A stretch of DNA of 64,000 nt from Agromyces sp. SYSU T00194 (GCF_040496035.1 NZ_JBEPJZ010000001.1:1054001-1118000), one strand, 5' to 3'. Counted from the stretch's first letter, positions 29,407 to 38,207 are shown. Notes: generated by a model from the letters alone, not told the origin. Program-made: numbers and translations.

Positions 29407-30374
29407 TGGCCGTCATCCTCGCCACCAGCCGCTCGTTCGGCGACGGCGGCTCCGACCTCGTCGGGCGCATCGCCGACGCCGGGCACGAGCTGCTGCGCGG
29501 ACCGTCGCACCACGACCTGGCCGAACTCGCCGACGTGCTCCCGCGCGTGGACGCCTGGATCGCCGGGACCGGCCCGGTCACCCCGGCGCACCTGGACGCC
29601 GCCCCGCACCTGCGCGTGATCGCGCGCTACGGCGTCGGCGTCGAGGCGGTCGACGTCGACGCGGCGACCAGCCGCGGCATCGCCGTCACGAACACCCCCG
29701 GCGCCAACGCCGACGCCGTCGCCGACCACGCCGTCGGCCTGATGCTCGCCGCGCTGCGCGGCACCGTCGACGGCGACCGTCGGGTGCGCGACGGCGACTG
29801 GGCGGCGCGACGCGGGCGCCAGCTCGGCGACGCCGTGGTCGGCATCGTCGGATTCGGGCGCATCGGCCGAGGGGTCGCGGCACGGCTCGGCGGCTTCGGC
29901 TCGCGCGTGCTCGCCGCCGACCCCTACCTGCCGTCGGACGCGATCCGCGCGGCCGGGGCCGAGGCGGCCGGGCTGGACGACCTCTTCGCCGAGGCGGACG
30001 TCATCTCCCTGCACGCGCCGGGCGGTCGGCAGGTCGTCGACCCGGTGCGCCTGGGAACGCTTCCCGCCGGCGCCGTGATCGTCAACACCGCCCGCGCGGA
30101 CCTCGTGGACGAGGCCGCCGTCGCGGACGCGCTGCGCGACGGCGCACTCCGCGCCTACGCGGCCGACATGCTCGCCGGCGACACCGCGGGCGGCGCGAGT
30201 CCGCTGCTGGCCCCCGACCTCGCCGACCGCGTGACGATCACGCCGCACCTCGGCGCCCAGACCGCCGAGGCGGTCGACAACATGGGCTCGATGTCCCTCG
30301 AGTGCGCGCTGGCCGTGCTCGCGGGCGACCCGCCCCCGTACCCCGTCAACACCCTCGGGAAGCGAGAACGATGA
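29406..30374 (+). CDS. D-isomer-specific 2-hydroxyacid dehydrogenase
   Basis: 322 residues. Rossmann motif VGIVGFGRIGRGVAARL, catalytic Arg in NTARADLVDE, and catalytic His in TPHLGAQTAEA. This is the SerA/GhrB-like family, reducing 2-ketoacids or oxidising 2-hydroxyacids with NAD(P). In this operon it could interconvert a 2-keto aldonate or handle hydroxypyruvate/glyoxylate released by the aldolase. It overlaps the kinase stop by one base and the aldolase start by 4 bp. A housekeeping SerA is unlikely because the ACT domain is absent. Confidence 0.88.
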   Translation: MAVILATSRSFGDGGSDLVGRIADAGHELLRGPSHHDLAELADVLPRVDAWIAGTGPVTPAHLDAAPHLRVIARYGVGVEAVDVDAATSRGIAVTNTPGANADAVADHAVGLMLAALRGTVDGDRRVRDGDWAARRGRQLGDAVVGIVGFGRIGRGVAARLGGFGSRVLAADPYLPSDAIRAAGAEAAGLDDLFAEADVISLHAPGGRQVVDPVRLGTLPAGAVIVNTARADLVDEAAVADALRDGALRAYAADMLAGDTAGGASPLLAPDLADRVTITPHLGAQTAEAVDNMGSMSLECALAVLAGDPPPYPVNTLGKRER

Positions 30375-31027
30375 CCGACCTCCTCACCCCCGTCCGCGAT
30401 GCCGGCGTGCTCGCAGTGCTCCGCGCACCCTCGCCGGACTCCGCCCTCGCCGTCGTCGACGCGCTCGTCGCGGGCGGCGTCACCGGCATCGAGGTCACCT
30501 TCAGCACGCCGGATGCGCCCGGCGTGATCGCCGCCGTGCGCGAGCGCCACGGCGACGACGTCCTCGTCGGCGCCGGCACCGTCACCACGGTCGAGCACGC
30601 CCGCAGCGCGGCAGCGGCGGGAGCGCAGTTCCTGGTCAGCCCGGGCACGCTGCCCGACCTCACCGCGGCGATGCTCGACACGGGACTGGTCACGATGACC
30701 GGCGCCCTCACGCCCACCGAGGTGATGGTCGCGCACGGGCTCGGCAGCCACGTCGTCAAGGTGTTCCCCGCCTCGCTCGGCGGCCCCTCGTACCTCTCGG
30801 CGCTCCGGGCACCGCTGCCCGACGTGCCGCTGATGCCGACGGGCGGCGTCACGCCCGACAACGTCGCCGCCTGGTACGCGGCGGGAGCGGTCGCCGTCGG
30901 CGCCGGGGGCGACCTCGTGCCGGGCTCGGCCCTGGCCGCGGGCGACATGGACGAGATCACGCGGCGGGCGCGGCGCTTCGCCGACGCGCTCCGAGCGGTG
31001 CGCGACGAGCAGGGAGCAGCGGCATGA
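30371..31027 (+). CDS. KDPG/KHG-type class I aldolase
   Basis: 218 residues of the Eda/DgoA family. Conserved features: general-base Glu41 in GIEVTFSTP, VGAGTVTTVEHA, FLVSPGT, Schiff-base Lys130 in HVVKVFPAS, and MPTGGVTPDN. It cleaves 2-keto-3-deoxy-(phospho)aldonates to pyruvate plus an aldehyde or triose phosphate. Its presence indicates that the pathway passes through a 2-keto-3-deoxy acid. Both ends overlap neighbours by 4 bp (ATGA), within one tightly coupled operon. The exact substrate is unknown. Confidence 0.9.
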   Translation: MTDLLTPVRDAGVLAVLRAPSPDSALAVVDALVAGGVTGIEVTFSTPDAPGVIAAVRERHGDDVLVGAGTVTTVEHARSAAAAGAQFLVSPGTLPDLTAAMLDTGLVTMTGALTPTEVMVAHGLGSHVVKVFPASLGGPSYLSALRAPLPDVPLMPTGGVTPDNVAAWYAAGAVAVGAGGDLVPGSALAAGDMDEITRRARRFADALRAVRDEQGAAA

Positions 31028-31947
31028 ACGCGGACCGGATGGGATTCGTCGGGGTCAGCACCGGCTCGTCCTCGATCAACGCCGTCTTCCCGCTGTGGGC
31101 GGGCATCCTCGGGCTCCCGACCGACCGGCTCGTCGGCCACGACCTCCCGATGGACGCCACGCGGGAGGACTACCGCGCCCTGGTCGCCGCCATCCGCGAC
31201 GACCCGCACCACCGCGGCGCGCTCGTCACGACACACAAGATGAACGTCTTCGCCGCCGCATCCGACATGTTCGACGAACTCGACGACTTCGCCCGCTCCT
31301 GCCGCGAGATCTCCAGCATCTCCAAGCGCGGCTCCCGACTGGTCGGTCAGGCCAAGGACCCGATCACGGTCGCGCTCGCGCTGGACGACTTCCTCGGGCG
31401 CGACCACTTCTCGCGCACCGGCGGCGAGGTCGTCATCCTCGGCGCGGGCGGATCCGGCACGGCGCTCTCCTGGGCGCTCGCCGAGCGGGAACCGTCGGAG
31501 CGGCCGTCGCGCATCACCGTCACGGCCCGCAGCGACGACAAGCTCGCCGAGCTCCGCGGGGTGCACGACCTGCGCGGCACGCCCGAGGGGCTGATCGAGT
31601 ACCGCCGGGTGGACTCGCTCGCGGAGTCGGCGGCCCTCGTCGCCGCCGCGCCGCGCTCGTCCCTCGTCGTCAACGCCACCGGCCTCGGCAAGGATCGCCC
31701 GGGCTCGCCGTTGCCCGACGACGCGGTCTTCCCCGAGGATGCCTGGGTGTGGGAGTTCAACTACCGGGGCACGCTGGAGTTCATGCACCAGGCCGCCGCG
31801 CAGGCACCGGAGCGGGGGCTCCACGTCGTCGACGGCTGGCGGTACTTCATCCACGGATGGTCCCAGGTGGTGGCGGACGTCTTCGACCTCGAGCTCACCC
31901 CCGAGATCGTGGACGAGCTGGCTGAGGCGGCCGGGACGACGCGATGA
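31024..31947 (+). CDS. AroE-like (shikimate-dehydrogenase-fold) oxidoreductase, divergent
   Basis: 307 residues. N-terminal substrate domain with VSTGSSSINAVFPLW (equivalent to the SxS carboxylate-binding segment of AroE), catalytic-type Lys72 in LVTTHKMNVF and Asp112 in GQAKDPITVAL; the C-terminal NAD(P) domain has VILGAGGSGTALSW (about 137-150). The family Asn-Thr-Asp-Gly stretch is replaced by KDP, and shikimate-pathway neighbours are absent, so a true shikimate dehydrogenase is unlikely. I infer a polyhydroxy-acid or sugar(-phosphate) dehydrogenase specific to this operon. It overlaps the aldolase and lactonase genes by 4 bp on each side. Confidence 0.8.
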   Translation: MNADRMGFVGVSTGSSSINAVFPLWAGILGLPTDRLVGHDLPMDATREDYRALVAAIRDDPHHRGALVTTHKMNVFAAASDMFDELDDFARSCREISSISKRGSRLVGQAKDPITVALALDDFLGRDHFSRTGGEVVILGAGGSGTALSWALAEREPSERPSRITVTARSDDKLAELRGVHDLRGTPEGLIEYRRVDSLAESAALVAAAPRSSLVVNATGLGKDRPGSPLPDDAVFPEDAWVWEFNYRGTLEFMHQAAAQAPERGLHVVDGWRYFIHGWSQVVADVFDLELTPEIVDELAEAAGTTR

Positions 31948-32894
31948 TCCGCACGGTGCTCGGGGACGTCGCGGCCGACGCGCTCGGCGCGGTGAACACC
32001 CACGAGCACCTGTTCCAGGTCTCGCCCCTGCTGCCGGGCGACGAGCTCGACGACGAGGCGGCCTCCGGCGAGGAGGCCGCCTCGCTGCGTGCCAGCGGCT
32101 TCGACGCCATGGTCGACGCCACCCCGATGGGGCTGGCCCGCGACGCCGAGGGCCTCGCGCGCATCAGCGCCGCGACCGGCCTGGGCATCGTCGCCACGAC
32201 CGGCCGGCACCGCGAGGCGCACTACGCCCCGGGGCATCCGCTGCACTCGTGGAGCCGGGAGCAGCTCGCGCGCCGGTTCGCCGCGGACGTGGCCGACGGG
32301 ATGCTGCGCAGCGACGTGTCGCACGACGGCCCGACCGCCCGGGCGCCCGGCGGCGACGTCGTCCGCGCCGGCATGCTCAAGGGCGGGATCGACTACTGGC
32401 GCATCTCGCCCTTCGAGCGGACCACCCTGGACGCCCTCGCCGAGGCGCACCGCGCCACCGGCGCGCCCGTGATGGTGCACCTCGAGTTCTGCACCGCGGC
32501 GCACGAGGTGCTCGACCTCCTCGGCGCGGAGGGCGTGCGGGCCGACCGCGTGCTCCTCGCGCATGCCGACCGCGATCCCGATCCGGGACTGCACGCCGAT
32601 CTCGCGGCACGCGGCGCGTTCCTCGGCTACGACGGCTTCGCCCGCCCCCGGAGCGTCAGCGACGCGGCCCTGCTCGACCTCGCCGAGCGGGTGCTCGACG
32701 CCGGTGCGGGCGATCGCGTCGTGCTCGGCGGCGACGTCGCCCGCCGCACCCGGTACCTGGCGTACGGCGGCATGCCGGGCCTGCAGTACCTCGGGCTTCG
32801 GTACCTGCCGCGCCTCCGTGCGCGGGTCGGCGATGCCGCGGTCGAGCGGATGCTGGTCGCCAACCCGGCGCGACTGCTCGACCTGTCGCGCTGA
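31944..32894 (+). CDS. Phosphotriesterase-family metal-dependent hydrolase (probable sugar lactonase)
   Basis: 316 residues of the PTE/COG1735 amidohydrolase family with a complete binuclear metal site: His20 and His22 (NTHEHLF), bridging Lys146 (AGMLKGGIDYW), His179 (MVHLEF), His207 (LLAHADRD) and Asp264 (LGGDVARR). Several COG1735 members are lactonases, including phospho-furanose lactonases encoded beside sugar kinases (established knowledge). It is the last gene of operon 1, immediately before a strong terminator. I infer hydrolysis of a phosphorylated aldonolactone produced by one of the two dehydrogenases. Confidence 0.85.
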   Translation: MIRTVLGDVAADALGAVNTHEHLFQVSPLLPGDELDDEAASGEEAASLRASGFDAMVDATPMGLARDAEGLARISAATGLGIVATTGRHREAHYAPGHPLHSWSREQLARRFAADVADGMLRSDVSHDGPTARAPGGDVVRAGMLKGGIDYWRISPFERTTLDALAEAHRATGAPVMVHLEFCTAAHEVLDLLGAEGVRADRVLLAHADRDPDPGLHADLAARGAFLGYDGFARPRSVSDAALLDLAERVLDAGAGDRVVLGGDVARRTRYLAYGGMPGLQYLGLRYLPRLRARVGDAAVERMLVANPARLLDLSR

Positions 32895-32970
32895 CCCGGC
32901 GCATCCGCCCCGGGTTCGCGCCCGTGCGCGACTCGCGTCGGACACCGCGCGCACGACCCCGGACACGCGA

Positions 32971-32999
32971 GAGGGCCCCCGCCGACGGCGGGGGCCCTC
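32971..32999. terminator. Strong bidirectional terminator between operon 1 and the ABC importer operon
   Basis: Perfect 13-bp GC-rich stem (GAGGGCCCCCGCC, 32971-32983, with 32987-32999) and a 3-base loop GAC. It lies between the convergent lactonase gene (ends 32894) and the binding-protein gene (ends 33013). Confidence 0.9.
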
Positions 33000-33012
33000 C
33001 ACGTGCGAACGA

Positions 33013-33999
33013 CTACTCGTAGAGCACTGCTGCGATCTCGGGGTCGTCGATGTTGTCGGCGTCGTACCAGTACGAGCCGGTGTCGTAGAAGCCCTCGACG
33101 CTCTCGCCGTTGGCCACGTCGTAGGCCGCCTGCACGACGGTCTCGCCGATGCCGATCGGGTCCTGCGTGATGGCGCCGGCCATCGTGCCGTCCTTGATCG
33201 CGTTGATCTGGGCGGCACCCGAGTCGAAGCCGATGATGGTCAGCTCGCCCTTGGGCAGGCCGAGCTCGTTCACGGCGTTGACCACGCCGATCGCCGAGCC
33301 CTCGTTGGTGCCGTAGATGCCCTTGAGGTCGGGGTTGGCCGCGATCATGGCCTTCGCGATGTCGGCCGACTTGAGGTGGTCGCCGTCGCCGTACTGGATG
33401 TCGACGATCTCGATGTCGGGGTAGTTCGCCTCGATCTCGTTGACGAAGCCGTCGCGACGCTCGACACCGGTCGAATTGATCTGGCTGTGGCCGACGATCG
33501 CGACCTGGCCCTCGCCGCCGATGAGCTCGGCCATGTGCTGTGCGGCCAGCGCGCCGGCGACCAGGCTGTCGGTCGCCGCGAGCGACTGCGAGTACTCGCT
33601 GTCGCACGGTGCGTCGAACTCGACGATCGGGATGCCCGCGGCCTCTGCGGACTCGTACAGCGGGATGCAGGCCTCGGGGTCGAGCGCTGCGTAGGCGATC
33701 GCCGCCGGGTCCTTGTCGATCGCGGTCTGCAGCATCTGCAGCTGCGCGTCGACCTCGGTCTCCGAGGCGGGGCCGTCGAAGGTGATCTCGACTCCGAGCT
33801 CCTCGGCCTTCTGCTCGGCGCCCGTCTTGACGGCCTGCCAGAACTGGTGCTGGAAGCCCTTCGAGACGAGGGCGATGTACATCGTGTCGCCGTCGCCGCC
33901 CGAGGAGGCGGTGTCGTCGCCCGAGCTGGAACACCCGGCGACGGCGAGCGCTGCCGCCGCCAGCGTGGCTGCGAAGGCGGTCTTCTTTCCGATCTTCAT
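33013..33999 (-). CDS. Sugar ABC transporter substrate-binding lipoprotein (RbsB family)
   Basis: 328 residues from ATG 33999, with GGAG 5 bp upstream. Lipoprotein signal with AVAGC (Cys23), a Ser/Gly/Asp linker, then the periplasmic-binding-protein type-1 fold: YIALVSKGFQHQFWQAV, AIAYAALDPEACIPLYESA, GIYGTNEGSAIGVVNAV, IIGFDSGAAQINAIKDG. It captures a monosaccharide for the adjacent permease/ATPase. Last in the importer operon, after a 125-bp gap that holds GC-rich inverted repeats. That spacer often allows higher binding-protein expression. Confidence 0.92.
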   Translation of the reverse strand: MKIGKKTAFAATLAAAALAVAGCSSSGDDTASSGGDGDTMYIALVSKGFQHQFWQAVKTGAEQKAEELGVEITFDGPASETEVDAQLQMLQTAIDKDPAAIAYAALDPEACIPLYESAEAAGIPIVEFDAPCDSEYSQSLAATDSLVAGALAAQHMAELIGGEGQVAIVGHSQINSTGVERRDGFVNEIEANYPDIEIVDIQYGDGDHLKSADIAKAMIAANPDLKGIYGTNEGSAIGVVNAVNELGLPKGELTIIGFDSGAAQINAIKDGTMAGAITQDPIGIGETVVQAAYDVANGESVEGFYDTGSYWYDADNIDDPEIAAVLYE

Positions 34000-34015
34000 T
34001 GAGACTCCATTGTTC

Positions 34016-34025
34016 TGTGATGACA
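34016..34025. promoter_or_regulatory. Possible GntR half-site upstream of the binding-protein gene
   Basis: TGTGATGACA differs by one base from the TGTAATGACA arm seen at 27269. It lies 17 bp upstream of the binding-protein ATG. No second arm is evident, so it may be a fortuitous match or a degenerate site for separate control of this gene. Confidence 0.35.
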
Positions 34026-34124
34026 AATGACCGGTGGTGCGGACATTCTGGTGTCACGCGCCGATGGGTGCCCCCGGTGCGGGTGGCGGCACCTCGACGG
34101 CGGGCGCGCGTCGCCGCCGAGTGC

Positions 34125-35159
34125 CTAGGTGCCCGAGCGGTTGCGGAGCGAGTCGAAGAACACCGCGATCAGGATCACGATGCCGACGACGACGTTCTGC
34201 CACTCGGTCTGGATGGACATGATGCGCAGGCCGTTGATCAGCACGCTCATGATGAGGGCGCCGATCACGGTGCCGAGGATCGAGCCGCGGCCGCCCAGGA
34301 GCGACGTGCCGCCGATGATCACCGCGGCGATCGCCTGGAGCTCGTAGCCGACGCCGAGCTGCGGCTGGGCCGAGTCGAGGCGCGAGGCGAGCACCACGCC
34401 CGCCACGCCGGTGAAGGCGCCGGCGAACATGTACACGAAGATCTTCCAGCGACGGGTGTTCACGCCCGAGAGGCGCGTGGCCTCCTCGTTCGAGCCGATC
34501 GCGAAGGTGAAGCGGCCGAGCAGCGACTTGTTCAGCGCCAGGTAGGCGATGACGGCGAGCACGATCGTGATGAGCACGGCGTTCGGCAGGCCCGGGATCA
34601 GGGTGCCGAGGGCGATCTGCTTGAAGTCGGGTGCGGGGCCGGAGAAGTAGATGGGGCGCACGCCGGAGATCACGAGCGCGAGGCCCTGCGCGATCATCAT
34701 CATCGCGAGCGTCGCGATGAACGGTGGCAGTCGGAAGAACGTGATGTTCACGCCGTTGATCGCCCCCATCAGCACGCCGGTGGCGATGCCGCCGAGCACG
34801 CCGACCCAGACCGGCAGGCCCATGTTGGCGATGAAGACGCCGGTCATCACCGCGCTGAGGGTCATGCCGGTGCCGATCGACAGGTCGATGCCGCCGGTGA
34901 TGATGACGAACGTCGTGCCGAGGGCGAGGATGCCGATGACCGCGGTCGCCAGCAGGATGCCGGAGATGTTGCTCCAGGTGAAGAAGTTGTTCCCGAAGAT
35001 CGAGAAGAACACCACGAGGACGACGAGGGTGCCGAAGGCGAGCGACTGCTGGAGCTGTCGCTTGAGGAACCCTCCGGCTCCGCCGGAACCCGTGGGTTCG
35101 TCCACGGCGGTCTGGATCACCGTCGTCGTCGACGGTCCTGGGGTCTGCTGGGTGCTCAT
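34125..35159 (-). CDS. Sugar ABC transporter permease (RbsC family)
   Basis: 344 residues from ATG 35159, overlapping the ATPase stop by 4 bp (ATGA). About 8-10 transmembrane helices. The family signatures FVIITGGIDLSIGTGMTLSA and LGGRGSILGTVIGALIMSVL are present, plus the EAA-like cytoplasmic loop GSNEEATRLSGVNTRRWK. It forms the membrane channel for the monosaccharide bound by the neighbouring lipoprotein. An in-frame extension to 35429 is not supported by a ribosome site or homology. Confidence 0.93.
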   Translation of the reverse strand: MSTQQTPGPSTTTVIQTAVDEPTGSGGAGGFLKRQLQQSLAFGTLVVLVVFFSIFGNNFFTWSNISGILLATAVIGILALGTTFVIITGGIDLSIGTGMTLSAVMTGVFIANMGLPVWVGVLGGIATGVLMGAINGVNITFFRLPPFIATLAMMMIAQGLALVISGVRPIYFSGPAPDFKQIALGTLIPGLPNAVLITIVLAVIAYLALNKSLLGRFTFAIGSNEEATRLSGVNTRRWKIFVYMFAGAFTGVAGVVLASRLDSAQPQLGVGYELQAIAAVIIGGTSLLGGRGSILGTVIGALIMSVLINGLRIMSIQTEWQNVVVGIVILIAVFFDSLRNRSGT

Positions 35160-36661
35160 TCTTCCTCCTCCGCGTGCGCGGCGAACTGCATGATCTTTTC
35201 CTGGCTGGCTTCCTCGTTCCGGAGCGTCCCCGTGACGCGCCCGTTCGCCATGACGACGATCCGGTTCGCGACCCGCAGGATCTCCGGGAGCTCCGAGGAG
35301 ATGACGATGATCGACTTCCCGCTCTCGGCGAGCAGTCGCATGACGCGGTAGATCTCCTCCTTGGCGCCGACGTCGATGCCACGCGTCGGCTCGTCGAAGA
35401 TCAGCACGTCGCAGTCGCGCAGCAGCCACCGCGCGATCACGACCTTCTGCTGGTTGCCGCCGGAGAGCAGCTTGACCATCTGGTTGATCGAGGGCGTCTT
35501 CACGCGCAGCGACTGCACGTACTCCTTGGTCTGCGACTTCGCCTTGCCGTCGGACATCCAGCCGATGGAGTTGGCGTAGGTGCCGAGCGAGGCGAGCACG
35601 GTGTTGAACGTGACGTCCTGCTCGAGCATGAGGCCGAGGAGCTTGCGGTCCTCGCTGAGGTAGCCCACGCCGAGCTTCACGGCGTCGGCGGGCTGGCGGA
35701 TGTGCGCCGGCTTGCCGGCGACCTCGATCGTGCCGCTCTCGCGCGGGTCGGCGCCGATGATCGCACGCGCCGTCTCGGTGCGGCCGGCGCCCATCAGCCC
35801 GGCGAACCCGAGGATCTCGCCCTTGTGGAGCTGGAACGAGACGTCCTTCAGGAGCGACTTCGTCGAGAGCCCCTTGACGTCGAGCACGATCGGGTCGCCG
35901 AGGTGCTCGCGCGCCTCGGGTCGGGTGCCCTCGTCGATGTGGCGGCCGACCATCATCTCGATGATGCGCGGCGCGCTGATCTCGTCCTTGGTGAGGGAGC
36001 CGATGTAGGAGCCGTCGCGGAGCACCGTGACGCGGTCGGCGAGGCGGCGCAGCTCGTCCATGCGGTGGGAGATGTAGACGATGCCGGTGCCGTGCGCCTT
36101 GAGCTGGTCGATCAGCGTGAAGAGGGTCTCGACCTCGGTGTCGGTCAGGGCCGAGGTCGGCTCGTCCATGATGAGCACCTTGGCGTCGAACGAGAGGGCC
36201 TTCGCGATCTCGACCATCTGCTGCTTCGCGACGGTCAGCTCGCCCACCAGCTGCTTCGGGTCGATGGCGATGCCGAGGCGCTCCAGCAGCTCGCTCGCCT
36301 TGCGGTTGAGCTGCTTCTCGAGCACGAACGGGCCCGCCATCGGCTCGCGGCCGATGTAGATGTTCTGCGCGACCGTGAGGTCGGGCATCAGGTTCATCTC
36401 CTGGTGGATGATCGTGATGCCGAGGTGCTGGGCCTGCAGCGGGCCGGTCAGCTCGACCTCGCGGCCGTCGAAGCGGATGCTCCCGCTGTCCTTCTGGTAG
36501 ATGCCCGAGAGGATCTTCATGAGCGTCGACTTGCCGGCGCCGTTCTCTCCCACGAGGACCAGGACCTCGCCGGCGTACACGTCGAGGTGCACGTCCTGGA
36601 GTGCCTGGACGCCCGGGAATCCCTTGCTGATCCCCTCCACGCTGAGGATGGGTTCGCTCAC
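35156..36661 (-). CDS. Sugar ABC transporter ATP-binding protein (RbsA family, two NBDs)
   Basis: 501 residues from GTG 36661. First ATPase domain: Walker A GENGAGKSTLMKIL, Q-loop region GITIIHQEMNLM, VAKQQMVEIAKAL and Walker B VLIMDEPTSALTD. Second domain: degenerate Walker A GLMGAGRTE, normal for RbsA/MglA, and LLSGGNQQKVVIARWL with VLIFDEPTRGIDVG. It energises import by the downstream permease and binding protein. First gene of the importer operon, divergent from the epimerase gene across a 203-bp regulatory region. Confidence 0.94.
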   Translation of the reverse strand: MSEPILSVEGISKGFPGVQALQDVHLDVYAGEVLVLVGENGAGKSTLMKILSGIYQKDSGSIRFDGREVELTGPLQAQHLGITIIHQEMNLMPDLTVAQNIYIGREPMAGPFVLEKQLNRKASELLERLGIAIDPKQLVGELTVAKQQMVEIAKALSFDAKVLIMDEPTSALTDTEVETLFTLIDQLKAHGTGIVYISHRMDELRRLADRVTVLRDGSYIGSLTKDEISAPRIIEMMVGRHIDEGTRPEAREHLGDPIVLDVKGLSTKSLLKDVSFQLHKGEILGFAGLMGAGRTETARAIIGADPRESGTIEVAGKPAHIRQPADAVKLGVGYLSEDRKLLGLMLEQDVTFNTVLASLGTYANSIGWMSDGKAKSQTKEYVQSLRVKTPSINQMVKLLSGGNQQKVVIARWLLRDCDVLIFDEPTRGIDVGAKEEIYRVMRLLAESGKSIIVISSELPEILRVANRIVVMANGRVTGTLRNEEASQEKIMQFAAHAEEEE

Positions 36662-36773
36662 ACTTTCACCTGCTCCATCGGAGGTCGTTCACTGCCGGAG
36701 CTCCTCGTCGCCGAGGGGCGGCCGACCGTTTCGGTTCCTGCGCCGCGGGTGCGACGCGCTGGGTTGTATCTAA

Positions 36774-36815
36774 ATGTAACTACATCTGATGACAAAAGGA
36801 AGACCTGTAATAACA
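36774..36815. promoter_or_regulatory. AT-rich operator region between the ABC importer and epimerase genes
   Basis: Three elements occur close together: palindrome ATGTAACTACAT (36774-36785), TCTGATGACA (36785-36794) and TGTAATAACA (36806-36815). The last two are variants of the TGTAATGACA/TGTCATTACA arms at 27269 with 11-bp spacing. Lying between divergent starts, they could control both. The sequence is strikingly AT-rich for this genome. Confidence 0.6.
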
Positions 36816-36864
36816 TCTTGGTCACAGCTCCCGCACGACGGCCGTGCGAGAGGGGAAGGAAGCC

Positions 36865-37734
36865 ATGCTCATCGGCGCCCATGCGCTCGTCTTCACCGGC
36901 ACGTTCGACGCTGCGGGACTGCAGCGCGCCATCGACGGAACGGCCGGTGCCGGCTTCGACCTGCTCGAGATCCCGCTCATGGAACCCGAGTCGTTCGACT
37001 CGGGGCTCGCGGCGCGACTGCTCGCCGACAGCGGCCTGCAGGTGACCGCATCGCTCGGACTCACCGAGGCGACCGACCTCAGCAGCGAGGACCCCGCGAT
37101 CGTCGCCGCCGGCGAGCAGACGCTCGAGCGCTGCCTCGACCACGTCGCCGCGATGGGCGGGGAGGTGCTCTGCGGCGTCATCTACTCCGCGATGCGCAAG
37201 TACCCGGCTCCCGCGACCGCACTCGGCGTCGGGCACAGCCAGGAGGCCCTCGCGCGCCTGGCCGAGCGTGCCGCGGAGCGGGGCATCCGCCTGTCGCTCG
37301 AGGTCGTCAACCGCTACGAGTCCAACGTGTTCAACACGGCCGGAGAGGGCCTGCGGTTCCTCGGCGGCGTCGGCGCCGGCGATGTCAGCCTGCACCTGGA
37401 CACGTACCACATGAACATCGAGGAGGCCGACCTCGGCCGCGCCGTCGCGGAGACCGGCGATCACCTGGGGTACGTCCACATCGGCGAGAGCCACCGCGGC
37501 TACCTGGGCACCGGCTCCGTCGACTTCCCGGCGTTCTTCCGCGCCCTCGCCGTCTCGGGCTACGACGGCCCGGTGGTCTTCGAGTCGTTCTCGAGCGCGG
37601 TCGTGAGCCCGTCGCTGAGCAACACGCTCGCGATCTGGCGCAACCTCTGGGACGACCCGGACCACCTCGCCGCCCACGCGAACGCCTTCATCCGCGAAGG
37701 GCTGCAAGCTGCGCACGGTGGCTCCTCGTCGTAG
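36865..37734 (+). CDS. Sugar 3-epimerase / sugar-phosphate isomerase family TIM-barrel protein
   Basis: 289 residues from ATG 36865, with GGGGAAGGA 4 bp upstream. It belongs to the D-tagatose/D-psicose 3-epimerase group (PF01261): FDLLEIPLMEPE, SLEVVNRYESNVFNTA with catalytic Glu, HLDTYHMNIEEAD with metal-binding Asp/His, YVHIGESHRGYLG, and PVVFESFS with the second catalytic Glu. It interconverts free ketoses at C3 (for example fructose/allulose, tagatose/sorbose). Divergent from the ABC importer, it probably acts on the imported sugar before phosphorylation. Confidence 0.9.
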   Translation: MLIGAHALVFTGTFDAAGLQRAIDGTAGAGFDLLEIPLMEPESFDSGLAARLLADSGLQVTASLGLTEATDLSSEDPAIVAAGEQTLERCLDHVAAMGGEVLCGVIYSAMRKYPAPATALGVGHSQEALARLAERAAERGIRLSLEVVNRYESNVFNTAGEGLRFLGGVGAGDVSLHLDTYHMNIEEADLGRAVAETGDHLGYVHIGESHRGYLGTGSVDFPAFFRALAVSGYDGPVVFESFSSAVVSPSLSNTLAIWRNLWDDPDHLAAHANAFIREGLQAAHGGSSS

Positions 37735-37752
37735 TCCAGGGCCAGAATAGGC

Positions 37753-37766
37753 TGAAATCGATTTCA
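37753..37766. promoter_or_regulatory. LacI-type palindrome in a convergent intergenic region
   Basis: TGAAATCGATTTCA is a perfect 14-bp palindrome, identical to the core of the site at 44413-44428 upstream of the isomerase gene. It sits between the 3' ends of the epimerase and fucU genes, not at an obvious promoter. It could be an auxiliary operator for looping. Confidence 0.6.
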
Positions 37767-37799
37767 ATTCCAGCACCGATCGCGGGCGGTCACCGACGC

Positions 37800-38207
37800 T
37801 CATCCGACCACGCCCTTGCGCAGCAGCGCGTTCCCGTAGACGCGGGTCTCGCCCGTGCGCACCACGACGAACGCCGCACGTGCGGCCTCGTAGTAGGCGA
37901 AGCGGTCGACGAACCGGGTCGAGCCGACATCGGTGCCGGCAGCCGCCATCAGTTCGCGCTGCACGTCGAGCACGGATCCGTCGGCGGAGGTCATGAGGTC
38001 GAGGGCGGGCGCGTCGTCGAGCGGGAGTACCGTCCGCACCGCGGCGAGCACGTCCGGCGTCGTGGTGCCGGGCAGCACGACGAGGCGACCGGCGACCGCC
38101 GCGGCGGGGAAGTGGGCGTCCGCGACGACGATCGCGTCGGAGTGGCCCATGTCGTCCAGGTGGTGCAGCAGCTCGCCCGTCAGCAACGGGTGGATTCCCT
38201 CGAGCAT
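37800..38207 (-). CDS. fucU: FucU/RbsD-family sugar mutarotase
   Basis: 135 residues from ATG 38207 (MLEGIHPLL), preferred because GGGAG lies 6 bp upstream; ATG 38219 is in frame. Conserved features: HHLDDMGHSDAIVVADAHFPA, with the catalytic His of the family, and the C-terminal ETRVYGNALLRKGVV. FucU interconverts the anomers of L-fucose (and related sugars) so that the next enzyme gets the right one. It follows the L-fuconate dehydratase gene by 55 bp, supporting a role in deoxy-sugar catabolism. Confidence 0.9.
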   Translation of the reverse strand: MLEGIHPLLTGELLHHLDDMGHSDAIVVADAHFPAAAVAGRLVVLPGTTTPDVLAAVRTVLPLDDAPALDLMTSADGSVLDVQRELMAAAGTDVGSTRFVDRFAYYEAARAAFVVVRTGETRVYGNALLRKGVVG

